Assembly: GCA_003254885.1 (NCBI GenBank)
Contig: QANT01003794.1
Coordinates: 1-30,514, forward strand
DNA length: 30,514 nt
Reading direction: 5' to 3'
DNA from: Purshia tridentata
Taxonomy: Eukaryota > Streptophyta > Magnoliopsida > Rosales > Rosaceae
Part shown: positions 1 through 10,100 of the stretch, one piece after another
How the letters are laid out: every line of letters starts with the position of its first letter
How positions within the stretch are numbered: position 1 is the stretch's first letter
Notes under the pieces: generated by a model
The model's input: the letters and a program-made list of their open reading frames with translations, nothing else
Database searches by the model: none
What the model was told of the DNA's origin: nothing
Made by a program: the position numbers and the translations under genes

Positions 1-854
1 ATCCTAAAAAAAGGTAGAAAATTAAATAATTTCGAATTATATTATCTCATTTAAGTTATTTGACGAATAAATTGCCAACAATTTTATTAGGAAGTCGAAA
101 CAAGAATCGAGATAGCGCAGGAGGTATTATTAGTGGGCTCAGCTGGATTGGGTGGGATATAGCCCAGAAAAGCCCACTAACAGAAGTTTTGTCATCTCCG
201 CAGCCCACTAAGGCTTCCAGTGAGCCCACTAAAAGTTTCTCAACCCGTGCATCGTGTTTCGGTCTGAGTCTGAACTGACTCTCTCACCACTCTCTGTCGC
301 AGCACGGCAGTGGCACACAGTGACAGAGTCACAGACCTCTGAAGCTCTCTATCTTCTTGGTTCTCTTTTGATGCTTAGTTGGGCGTTTCAACTGCGGATT
401 ATATTTGGTAATTTCTCCTTCACTATATGTTTTAATGTTAGGAATTATTAAATATTAATTGTGTAATTTTTTTTAATGATGCTTAAGGATATCTCAGTTC
501 TCATTTCGGTTTTTGGGTAATCCTTTATGTTTTGATTATGTAGCTTGTTTAAATAAATAATTTAGTCCTACATAATTATAGAATTGCATTGGACAATGCA
601 CCACTTTTTGATTGTTTCATTTTTTGTCGAAGTTGTACTATTGACCGGAGCCTTTCTTGCTTCAGTAGGTCAGGGCCTTGAGGATGCTGGGTTACACCAA
701 AGTGAGAAAGGTGGTTTTTTTGGAGGAATATGCTTAATACTTTCTGATAAGGAGGTGGGGTTTTGCCCATATGGACCGGAGCTAATGAAATGTTTCTTCT
801 CAAGGCAGGTGTCTAATTTCCTTTTAAAGTGGTAGAGTGCAATGAGAAGGACCA
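1..854. other. Upstream region of the PPR gene, no protein gene seen
   Basis: AT-rich flank followed by a promoter-like stretch and a probable leader. Short ORFs on both strands resemble nothing I recognise and overlap one another. From about 270 the + strand becomes CT-rich (CTCTCTCACCACTCTCTG), as plant 5' leaders often do. A splice-donor-like GGTAATTTCT lies near 410 and acceptor-like CAG sites near 668 and 809, so an intron in the 5' leader is possible. I cannot show that it is used. Confidence 0.4.
134..228. promoter_or_regulatory. Cluster of site II-type (TGGGCT/AGCCCA) elements
   Basis: Five copies of TGGGCT or its complement AGCCCA lie at 134-139, 161-166, 171-176, 202-207 and 223-228. 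Three of them share the longer word AGCCCACTAA, starting at 171, 202 and 223. Site II elements (TGGGCC/T) bind TCP factors and are common in promoters of plant genes for mitochondrial, ribosomal and other housekeeping proteins. That suits the organelle RNA factor encoded 630 bases downstream. Use as a promoter is inferred from position; no TATA box is evident. Confidence 0.45.
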
Positions 855-2546
855 ATGCCAATGAACAATGTGTACAAGGTCCATGCCTGCCTCATCAAGA
901 TTGGCCAACTTAACCACCCTCTCTCCCTCCGGCACCTCCTACTATGGTGCGTCACTGCATCATCCCCCGAGAGCTTACTATATGCCCGCTCTCTCTTTGC
1001 CCATATTCCCTCTCCTGACACCTTCGCTTACAACACCATCATCAGAGCCCATGTAACAGCCCACTCTTCTCCTTCCCACGCCCTCTCCTTCTTTACCCAA
1101 ATGCGCCACCAAGGCGTCCCACCCGATAACTTCACATTTCCATTTCTTCTTAAGGCCTGCACTCGACTCCAATTGGGTCAAGACCTCCATGCATTTATTC
1201 TCAAGCTTGGGTTTGATTCGGACTTGTATGTTCAGAATGCATTAATTAGCTTTTATGGGGCTCGTGGGTCGGTTGAGCTTGCGTTGAACATGTTCCATGC
1301 AATGCATGTGAGAGACTTGGTTTCTTGGTCTTCCATGATTGCTTCTTTTGCCAACAATGGCTTTGCTTATGAAGCTCTTGCCTTGTTTCAGCAAATGCAG
1401 CTTGCAGAGAATGTGATGCCAGATGAGGTTACTCTGCTCAGCGTGATGTCTGCTGTTTCGAGCTTAGGGGCAATGGAATTGGGTCAGTTGGTTCATAACT
1501 TTATTCACAGAAGTGGGTTAAAACTTACTGCTTCATTAGGTACTGCATTGGTTGACATGTATTCGAGATGTGGGTTCATTGATAAATCTATTAGAGTGTT
1601 TGATGAAATGCCAGTGAGGGATCTAAACACTTGGACAGCATTGATTAGTGGCCTTGCAGTGCATGGCCGCGGTAGAGAAGCACTGAGGGTCTTTTATGAG
1701 ATGAAAAAATCTGGCTTGAAGCCAGATCATATTTCTATAACTGGGGTTTTAGTGGCATGTAGTCATGGTGGTCTCGTTGAAGATGGTTGGAGAGTTTTCA
1801 AAAGCATTAAGGATGAGTATGGCCTGGAGCCAATGCTTGAGCATTATGGTTGTATGGTCGATCTCCTGAGCCGAGCTGGCTTGCTTTACGAAGCATATGA
1901 ATTCGTGGAGAAAATGCCAGTAAGGCCAAATTCTGTCATTTGGAGGACTTTGCTTGGAGCTTGTGTAAATCATAACTATATTGCGTTGGCTGAGAAAGTG
2001 AAGGAGAGGGTCTACAAACTGGATCCTTACCATGATGGTGATTATGTGCTTTTATCTAATGCTTATGGGGGAGCTGGCAGATGGGTTGAAAAGGCAAAGG
2101 TTAGGAATTCAATGAGGGGAAAGAGAATTAACAAGACACCTGGGTATAGTTTGATTAGTGTAGACCAAGTCATTCATGAGTTTGTTTCAGGGGATAACTC
2201 TCATCCCCAGTCAGAGGATGTTAGAGAATTCTTAGATAGAATAATTGGAAGCATAAGAGACACAGGTTATACTCCCCATACATCGAATGTATTGCATGAT
2301 ATTGAAGAGGAGGAGAAGGAGCACAGTCTTGGCTATCATAGTGAGAAATTGGCTGTGGCTTTTGCACTTCTGAGTGTCAAGAATAATAGGACCATTAGGG
2401 TCATGAAGAATCTTCGAATCTGTCGTGATTGCCATTCTTTCATGAAGCATGTTTCAGCTAAATTTAGTCGTGAAATTATTGTTCGTGATCGAAACCGATT
2501 CCATCATTTTATTAAGGGATCATGTTCTTGTCGGGATTATTGGTGA
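855..2546 (+). CDS. DYW-class pentatricopeptide repeat protein (probable organelle C-to-U RNA editing factor)
   Basis: Single-exon gene of 563 codons ending in residues CRDYW. Alternating P, L and S PPR motifs run from about residue 55 to 359, for example P at 55-91, L at 92-123, S at 124-154 and P at 155-190. They are followed by an E region, a PG box (PGYSLI, 429-434) and a full DYW domain from about 450. The domain has the cytidine-deaminase-like zinc signature: H495-S-E497 with C523 and C526, plus CxC at 557-559 and DYW at 561-563. Members of this family bind single transcripts in mitochondria or chloroplasts and edit C to U. An in-frame TGA at 843-845 lies just upstream, so ATG 855 (or 861) is the first possible start in this exon. 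No transit peptide is obvious; the protein begins almost at once with the HACLIK helix. An upstream coding exon or a mis-set start is possible. The RNA target cannot be read from the sequence. Confidence 0.93.
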   Translation: MPMNNVYKVHACLIKIGQLNHPLSLRHLLLWCVTASSPESLLYARSLFAHIPSPDTFAYNTIIRAHVTAHSSPSHALSFFTQMRHQGVPPDNFTFPFLLKACTRLQLGQDLHAFILKLGFDSDLYVQNALISFYGARGSVELALNMFHAMHVRDLVSWSSMIASFANNGFAYEALALFQQMQLAENVMPDEVTLLSVMSAVSSLGAMELGQLVHNFIHRSGLKLTASLGTALVDMYSRCGFIDKSIRVFDEMPVRDLNTWTALISGLAVHGRGREALRVFYEMKKSGLKPDHISITGVLVACSHGGLVEDGWRVFKSIKDEYGLEPMLEHYGCMVDLLSRAGLLYEAYEFVEKMPVRPNSVIWRTLLGACVNHNYIALAEKVKERVYKLDPYHDGDYVLLSNAYGGAGRWVEKAKVRNSMRGKRINKTPGYSLISVDQVIHEFVSGDNSHPQSEDVREFLDRIIGSIRDTGYTPHTSNVLHDIEEEEKEHSLGYHSEKLAVAFALLSVKNNRTIRVMKNLRICRDCHSFMKHVSAKFSREIIVRDRNRFHHFIKGSCSCRDYW

Positions 2547-2894
2547 CAGACAGTCCACTTCAGTCCTTTTCTTCCATTGTCTAGTAATATCACGTGTACT
2601 GATTGGAGGTTCCTCCTATCCCATTTTTTACTCTGATTTTGTCCCTTCGACTCACCATATGAGTAAAATGTTTATTGGATTCTGAAAACAACTGAAACTG
2701 TCAGTGAGTTAATGTTTATTAAATTTCTGGCAGAATTAATGCATGTAATTAGATGTTTTGATCAAGAAATTGGTGCAAAAGTCTGCAAACTTTGTGCCTA
2801 TCCGAGGATCCTTTTCAAGAGCATACATTAAGTTGTGTTTCTACACCAGATAGCAAAAAATAACCTCTTTGATCTATATGCACTGAACAACAAA
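2547..2894 (+). other. PPR 3' flank / leader of the broken CDC123 copy
   Basis: No coding signal was recognised here. The first part should be the PPR 3' untranslated region, being T-rich with GTTTATTAAA-type words near 2712. The last 100 bases may come from the old leader of the CDC123-like copy that begins at 2895. I found no canonical AATAAA that clearly ends the PPR transcript. Confidence 0.4.
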
Positions 2895-3353
2895 ATGGGG
2901 GAAGAAGTGAATTGATTCCAAATACAGGAATGGTACCCTAAATTTAAATCTGTGTCTATCAAAACCCGGATTCATGAACTTCCAGAATCATTTGTCCAGT
3001 ATCTTTTTGATGATTCAGGCCCCTTCATTCTTCCTGTTTCCATCTCAAATGAAGATGCCTAGCCCAATAGAATTCATCATCCAGAGGAGGAAGATGACTA
3101 CCAAATATCACAAGGATCTGACGATGAGTCAGAGCAGCATGCATATGGTGCTCCCTTCTTTCCCTCGAGTTGAGTTAGAGATTAAGGAATCAATTGAATC
3201 CCTGCTTTCCCTCAACTTGAAGTTTACGTGGGAGGAATTGGTTCAGAATGACAGTGAAAACAACAAGGGGATGATGGTGTGGACTTCAGAATTGTGGAGC
3301 TCCAGTGTGGGGTAAGGCCAGGTTTGAAGACAGCAGTACCATATGAAAATGGG
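2895..3353 (+). pseudogene. Broken, internally deleted CDC123/D123-family gene copy
   Basis: From ATG 2895, frame 0 reads a recognisable plant CDC123 N-terminus: MGEEVN, stop, then QIQEWYPKFKSVSIKT, HELPESFVQYL, GPFILPVSISNEDA, stop, PNRIHHPEEEDDYQ. In-frame stops are TGA 2913-2915, TAG 3060-3062 and TGA 3171-3173. The reading shifts by one base near 3150-3165, where PSFPRVELEIKESIESL continues the family pattern. It then returns to frame 0 near 3270, where DDGVDFRIVELQCGVRPGLK and TAVPYE match the C-terminal tail of the family. The middle of the protein, about 200 residues in intact members, is absent. CDC123 is an eIF2 assembly factor with an ATP-grasp-like fold. With stops, shifts and the core missing, this copy cannot make it. 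Family identification rests on remembered sequence patterns. Whether it is a decayed ancestral gene or a partial (retro)copy is open. Confidence 0.8.
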
Positions 3354-3463
3354 GACGTATCCTAAAGGGTTTTCATGTAATAAAGGTTAATAAACTTTAA
3401 AATTTATTATTTATTATAAAACACTAACACAACTTTTTATGAAACCCACTATTAGGATACGTC
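3354..3463. mobile_element. Short MITE-like inverted-repeat element
   Basis: A perfect 12-base inverted repeat, GACGTATCCTAA (3354-3365) and TTAGGATACGTC (3452-3463), bounds about 110 bases of AT-rich sequence. Inward the arms stay partly complementary (GGGTTTTCATG against TATGAAACCC). Just outside the right arm lies a second palindrome, GTCTATAAAATTTATAGAC (3461-3479). The size and structure fit a miniature inverted-repeat transposable element. No clear target-site duplication was found. It abuts the end of the CDC123-like relic. Confidence 0.45.
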
Positions 3464-4199
3464 TATAAAATTTATAGACGGAATGAGTGAGAAAATGAAT
3501 TGGAGATAGAAGAAACGGAGATCAAGAGTTGAAATGGGGAGGAGTCATTCCTATTAAGATGTTTGCTAACTATCTAAAATTAGAATGAAAATGTAATTGA
3601 TTCTCATATTAATAATCATAACTCAGAATTAGATTACTAAAATACCCCTAAATAAAATGGACAATTTTAAATTCCAAATATAAGTAAATACACGATTTAA
3701 ATGTAAGTAAACACGTAACATCTTTTTATCATTTGAAACCTTATATATGAATAAATTTTTTTTTTGGTACCTAGCCTATATATCTTAAATGTTTCACCCT
3801 ACCATGTAACATAGGACGAGTTTGACAGTCTAAAACACTATCTAAGTGTAAGAAAAAATGAAAAAAGAAATTGAGAGAAATCGAGAGTATGGTAAAAGTT
3901 TAAAACTCATTCTACATTTAACAAGTTAAAACGAGTAAATGCCCTGGGGAAACAACAAAACACTGATCAAAAGCACATTCAGGGTTTTCCTGTTGTAATT
4001 TACCACATAACTTACAGGAAGCATCTCCGAGTACTTTACACATGACATATCGAAGATACAATTCCATTATGTACTACCCATGCTATCCAAAGTAATAGAA
4101 AAGGGAAAAAAGAAAAAAAGGTCCCATCATTCTGTTACATAAAATGGGGAAAGAAAAAAGAATTAACAAATAAAAACATTGACTGATAACATCGAGTGA
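3464..4199. other. Intergenic and probable DDB1 3' untranslated region
   Basis: AT-rich with no coding signal. The part next to 4200 (about 3950-4199) should hold the DDB1 3' untranslated region on the - strand. The stretch 3540-3800 looks like ordinary AT-rich intergenic DNA, possibly old transposon debris, with no repeat ends that I can define. Confidence 0.4.
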
Positions 4200-7100
4200 T
4201 CAATGCAGCCTTGTCAGTTCTTCCACTCTCTTGCAGAGCTCCTCTACTGAAACACGCATTTGTTTTGAAATATCATCCATCTTGCTACGACTGAGGTCAA
4301 GGAACGATTCAATCAGATCTCCGTCCAAGAAATTTTTGGCATCTACGGTTTTCTTCTCATTATTGAATGACCTCCACTGCTCATGACTCAACCCTCCAAC
4401 ACCCTTGATCACCTTTCTCAAGCTTGACTGGAGCTTCTCCAAAAATATGTACTGTTCTTGAGGGAGTGAAGCGATGACTCCAATCACACCATTAACAGTA
4501 CCAAAAATGCAAGTTGGAATCTGGCCCACATCAGAGTCTGGCAAACGCATGACGAGAGAACCATGCCGAAATCGATTGACGAATTCACCTAGGTGATACT
4601 CACCAACCACCTCAAGCCGGCCCCGTTCCTCATCAGTTGCACCTTCACTATTCTTCCGAACAGTGAAGAGGTTGAAGAAATTTTCAGCACCAAGGTAAAC
4701 ATCATCATCAAGGATCTCTACAGCTGACATCCAATTTGCATTATAGTCACGGGCTCGCTCCTCAATGGCACCTTCCTCGTGCTGAAGAGTGAAGACAATA
4801 ACAAATTTTTTTGAATCAGCTAAAGAACGGATTGTGTGTGCAATAATTCCAGATTCAAGGGGAGTTGAATTGCTGGACAGAGGACAATAAACAGAGTAAA
4901 AACTGGACCTATAAATTCAAACAGAGAACCTCTCTTTTTCCAATAAGAGAAACATCAAAGCATTGTCTCACGTTGGAATAGCAGACACAATGAGATAGTT
5001 ACCACAAGTCATTACTTTTCTCTAGAAAGATATCACCTCCCACCTAAGATCCCACTATCACAAATCAATTTCTATATCAACGGACGGATAACATAAGGTT
5101 GTAACCTTAGGAGCTTCCCATCTGGGAACAAAACATATATACTGCCACTATGATTCCAATTATAAGAGGGATGAGTTTCTGATGAGTTACTAGTTCATGG
5201 TATGCAGAGATAGAGAGCTGACTCTTTACCTTGTAGATTAACAGCGAAATTGACTTCATTAAATCACCAACAACAATGAAGTCTCCACGAGTCTGTACAT
5301 ATAGGGCCAGTATGTGGCCATGATGTCCACACTCAGACTGCAACTCACGAGTACCATCATCCCGGAGTGTCCACTTGTATAACTGTATCTTTTGATTGAT
5401 AGCAGCAAGTAGTTTGCCATTGAAGGCATTCAGAGAGTAAACAGAACCTTTAGTTTCTTTCTCAGCAATGAGCTGCAGCTTCCCATCTTCAACTATGAAA
5501 ACCAGAATGCGACCCTACAATTATTTATGTAGATATAATGTAGTCAGTTTCTGAGAGAAAATGAAAAATTAGCAAGTTATCAGTTCATGTCACATTTCTG
5601 GAGCAAAATCAGTAGAGAATTCATCTGCCATCTAACCTTGGTTGGCTCATTTTCTTCTGGCAGAACATATGCAGTCCCAACACAGTAATATACATTACTA
5701 TCATCTGAGAAAGAACAGCTAAGTATGGAGCAGCCATACTCAAAGGCATCAAGTTGATAATATGTTATGAGGTCAAAACTCTGGTCATCTAGCAAGCGGA
5801 TAAAATGTGTTTCAGCATCTTCTGCACTAGATTGGTTATACTTTACACTACATATGGCAAAGGTTCTGGACTGCTCCTGATGGCAGATACGGCGTGCATG
5901 TTCCCCTAGTGGAATAGAACGGATATGGAGCTTCTGGATGTCATCAATCGTGCCAATAGTAAGTTCACCTTCTTTTGCAATTGCAAGGCTGTTGGCAAAA
6001 ATTAAAAGAAAAAATAATTAATTCTCTTTGTCTAAGAGTAAACTGACATTTTAAGGGGGCTTGGGGTGAGAGTAAGGGGTACAGGGGTACAGGGAGAAAG
6101 GTACCTGTCTGGAAAAGCAGCAGAGTTGAATGGGCACATATGGCTGACTTCTTTCAGATTTACATTGCTGTAAAGCAGTTTCTTGTTACTACTGTAAATG
6201 ACAGTTGGCCTATCTGATGCAGCAAATACATGTGTAGTACTCTTGGACGAGAAAGTACGGAGTGTAATGGGCTGAGTCCCAAGAGAGACTTTTTTCCTGT
6301 CCGTTAACTCACCAGTACTTGTGTTCAATATAAAGTTTAAGAGGTGCCCATCTCCGAGGGCACATAACAAGTAGGATATCTGATAAAAAGAAAATAGCAA
6401 ACTTAGTTAAAATTTTAATAACTACAGAGTAAAACTCTGCAAGGGAACAAAAGAAAACAATAGATGAGGGAATTACAAATCCATCATCTATGCTGAAAAA
6501 TTCCACAATGATTGAACCGTAACTAAATACCCCAACTCTTTAGAAGGATTCCAAAATGGTAATAATGAAAGTTATAGCATGTAAAACTTGCTATTATAAA
6601 GTTCCCAAAAACAGTATATTTATGACCCAAAAATAACATAGTTGGACCCCAAAAGCATTACATTTATGACCCAGGAAAAAAATAAATTAAATCCTATTAA
6701 AATAACGTGTTCCTGACACAAGACTTAGCGAAGAAAGCTTTTTAAAAAAAGACTTAGTGAAGAAAGCTCAAGCAGAAGCATACCCCTTCAAAGGCACAAA
6801 GAAGAACAGAACGCGGTATTATCTCTCCTCCCAAATGCTCCTTTGTGATGCGGTTCAGGTCAGGAAGTGAATATATCTGGACACTTATATCTGTCCACAT
6901 TCCAACAGCTGCTAGCTGGCTATAGTTGGGATTCTCACCTATGGGGTTTATGTCGAGGCATGAGATCTCAAAGTCCAACTGTGCATGGTTTTTCTGCGTC
7001 AATACCCCGTCACCAATTTCTAAATAAACCAAATGTCCTCCTCCAGTTGCCAATAAAACCTGTCATAGAAGTGATTGAAGCATCAACCAGTTAGTGCATC

Positions 7101-10100
7101 AACAACAGTCCTAACAAGATATGTTAGGAAACAGCATATGTATAGTCTACTCATTCACAATTATAGTAGGTTAACCAAGTACTAATTATGGAAGGGGGAA
7201 GGGGGCTTCTATTTACACCCAAGAATTTGATCTAATGAAATTCTTAATGGGCACCTTTGCAAAATGGTAAGGACTATTTCTTTAAAATTAAAAAGTTAGA
7301 AAAAACAATGGAAGGCCAGCCATAGCCGGCCTGTTCTATTTAAACAACATCAACATCAATAATAATAACAATAGTTTTGTTTAAGTTTCAAAGAAATAAG
7401 AGATAATTTTTTTAGGGTGTTTTGGGGAATGTGTTAAGTTTATAATTTAAAATTACAGTTTGGGTGTGGAGATCAAATTCTTGGGAGCGAACAGAAATCC
7501 CATGATAAACCATCTATTCTAGATTACAATAGTATAAGATGCCTTGAAAAATTAAAGAGAACACAACCCCTAGGTCCTCAGAGGTTCAACAACAAGAATT
7601 TCCCACAAAAAACTGATCTGACCCATTGCAGCAACTAAAACTGTCAATGGTGCTTGCTTACAAATTCATTTCTATAATAAGAAACACAAATTTTATTATC
7701 TTACTTGCAAAATTATAGAAGCAGAAACCAAACCTGGGTTGCATTAGCAGTGGCAACATTAATCGAAAAGCCTTCTGGAGCATTCCACTCATGCCTCAGC
7801 TCCCTAGATGTAGAACTGACTAGTCTTACAGAGCTTGAAGTGACCTGCGATGTTAATTCATCAACCAACATAGAACACCTTTTGATCATAAATAAACTAA
7901 TCAACTTCAGAGTCCACATTATTCACATAATACAATACTTTTAAAAAAATCTGAATCCATCTGCAAACGTCCATATTCATCAAAAAGCACACAATCACAG
8001 TGAACCAGCAATCTACTGAGGGTTTGCGTGAGCCAGCCATTCTAACTAGTGGTGGGCTTGAAATAATCATTAAATAAGATTAAGCAGAAATCACTTAAAG
8101 TATAAATTGAAAAGAGGCCTCTATTTGCCCTTAAACTATTTTTCTTCTCACATACAAATCACAATTACTCCACTAGATTAATGGTGGGGGGGGGGNGGGG
8201 GGGGGGCGGCCAGTGGCAACACCACAGACCTTATAAGGAATGCATGGACTGAAGTTCAAGGTTAAATATAAAATAGAACCAGTTTTACCCAGTTTTAATT
8301 CAACACATCATAATGTATAAAAATGAAGTAACCAGTTCATCATAACTTAAGGCCGAATGTCAAAACATTTCCATTGTAAAAAATTTAAAAATAATCCAAA
8401 GAAAAATTATTTATGTATTAAAATGTAGAAAAAACTAAGTAATGATAAATGAATTAGATAACCTACTTGAACAAGTTGATCAGAGACGGCATCATGGCAA
8501 AATAAAGTCTGCACTTGAGAGCAGAAGCCCTCTATCTCAGTTTCTTCCAACTCATCCTCAAGATTCATAGCCAAAATTCGTGTCTCACTGATAAAGCTTA
8601 CAACCAGGAAGGTGTCATACGGATCATTAGTTGAAGATCTTAATGACCACATGCCCTTAATACCTTGAAGCTCAACTGATGCCTGCACAAAGGCAAACAA
8701 TAAAGCACAGGTGACTCATATCAATCTGTGAGAACATGTACATGCTCAAAATTAAATTTTGGGTACAATAAAAATGTTCAAATAAGTCAAACCTGTTCAT
8801 TGATTCCAATTCCATTTCGAACTACACGAAGAGAACCATCCTTGTAAGCTCCTGAGCAAGTTACAACCTGACCTTGGCCTTGCCTCTCAAGATCAACCAC
8901 GCAAAAGTCAACTATTGGCCCCAAATTGACATATCTTTCCAAAACTTCTACATATGAACCTTTTGCATCCGGCTGTAGATTTAGCTTTACAAGCTGTGTT
9001 TGCATCACTTTGGATTGTTAATATTTAGTAATGCAAATTATTTTTGAATGATATAGAATTAATAGCCAGAAGCCGAAAAATTTAAATCAGAATAATTGCA
9101 TATATTTATTTCACTTAAAATGTAATGAGCCATAACAGGAACACATGAATGGGCCCACCGAGTCATAAGCACGTTCAGACTGTGTTTCCCTAACGATTTA
9201 AAAATTAGGCATTAGGGGGTAGGAGAAGAGAAAATAATAAGCATAACTAGAATTAAAAAGTTTCTTTGGCTGAGGTGAACAAAATAGGAGGAGCATCCAC
9301 CATCCAGTAAGGTTCCCTCTTCAACAACCTCAATCTATTCTCCTACTCTCTCCTGTTTTCAGACTGTAAGATACCTCCAATAAATCTAATGTCAGCGACT
9401 TCTTTAAGTTTTACTAATCAAAGGAAGTGGTGTTTATTTTTCTTTTTAATTTAAAAAAAAAAAAAGTAGTATCTCTTACACAATGCGTACTACTAGAACA
9501 GTGATGCTCTAATCCATGTCAGAGGCTTAGAGCCTAGATTTTAAAGGGAAACTGGGAAAATGCTGATACACAAGGAAAACAACCAACAATATTCTGTCAA
9601 ATCTGATTTTTATAGACTATTTGTACTGCCCCTTCTATAATTTACTCACTAATGCCAATTTCCCATAAAAGAAACTTTTATCACATAGAGAAAAAACATT
9701 TAACGTGCAATAGGTCTAACTACCACACCTGTGAGTCCCCATAGCTTGACCCGATATAGACAAATGCATTATCAAGGTACGAGATTGTAGATGCTATGGA
9801 TGTCTCCCCCAAGAGCTCAATTTTGAGTCCGGTCACCCTACAAGTACAACATAAGATAAGAGTATATGATACCTTGCGAAAATCCTAGTAACAAACAAGG
9901 TCTGAAACCCTAAACCAAGCTCTGTGTTAAAAGACGTATTTCCATAACATTTTCATCACAAACAAGCCAAAGTTTTTGAAAATAATTACAACTCACTTTT
10001 CTTTCTCGTGGGTTATAACGAGTAGGTGAAGTAGCCCAGCATGATCACCGAGTAAATACCTAGAACCATCAGCATCCACTCTTCCATAGGCTCTTGTGAT

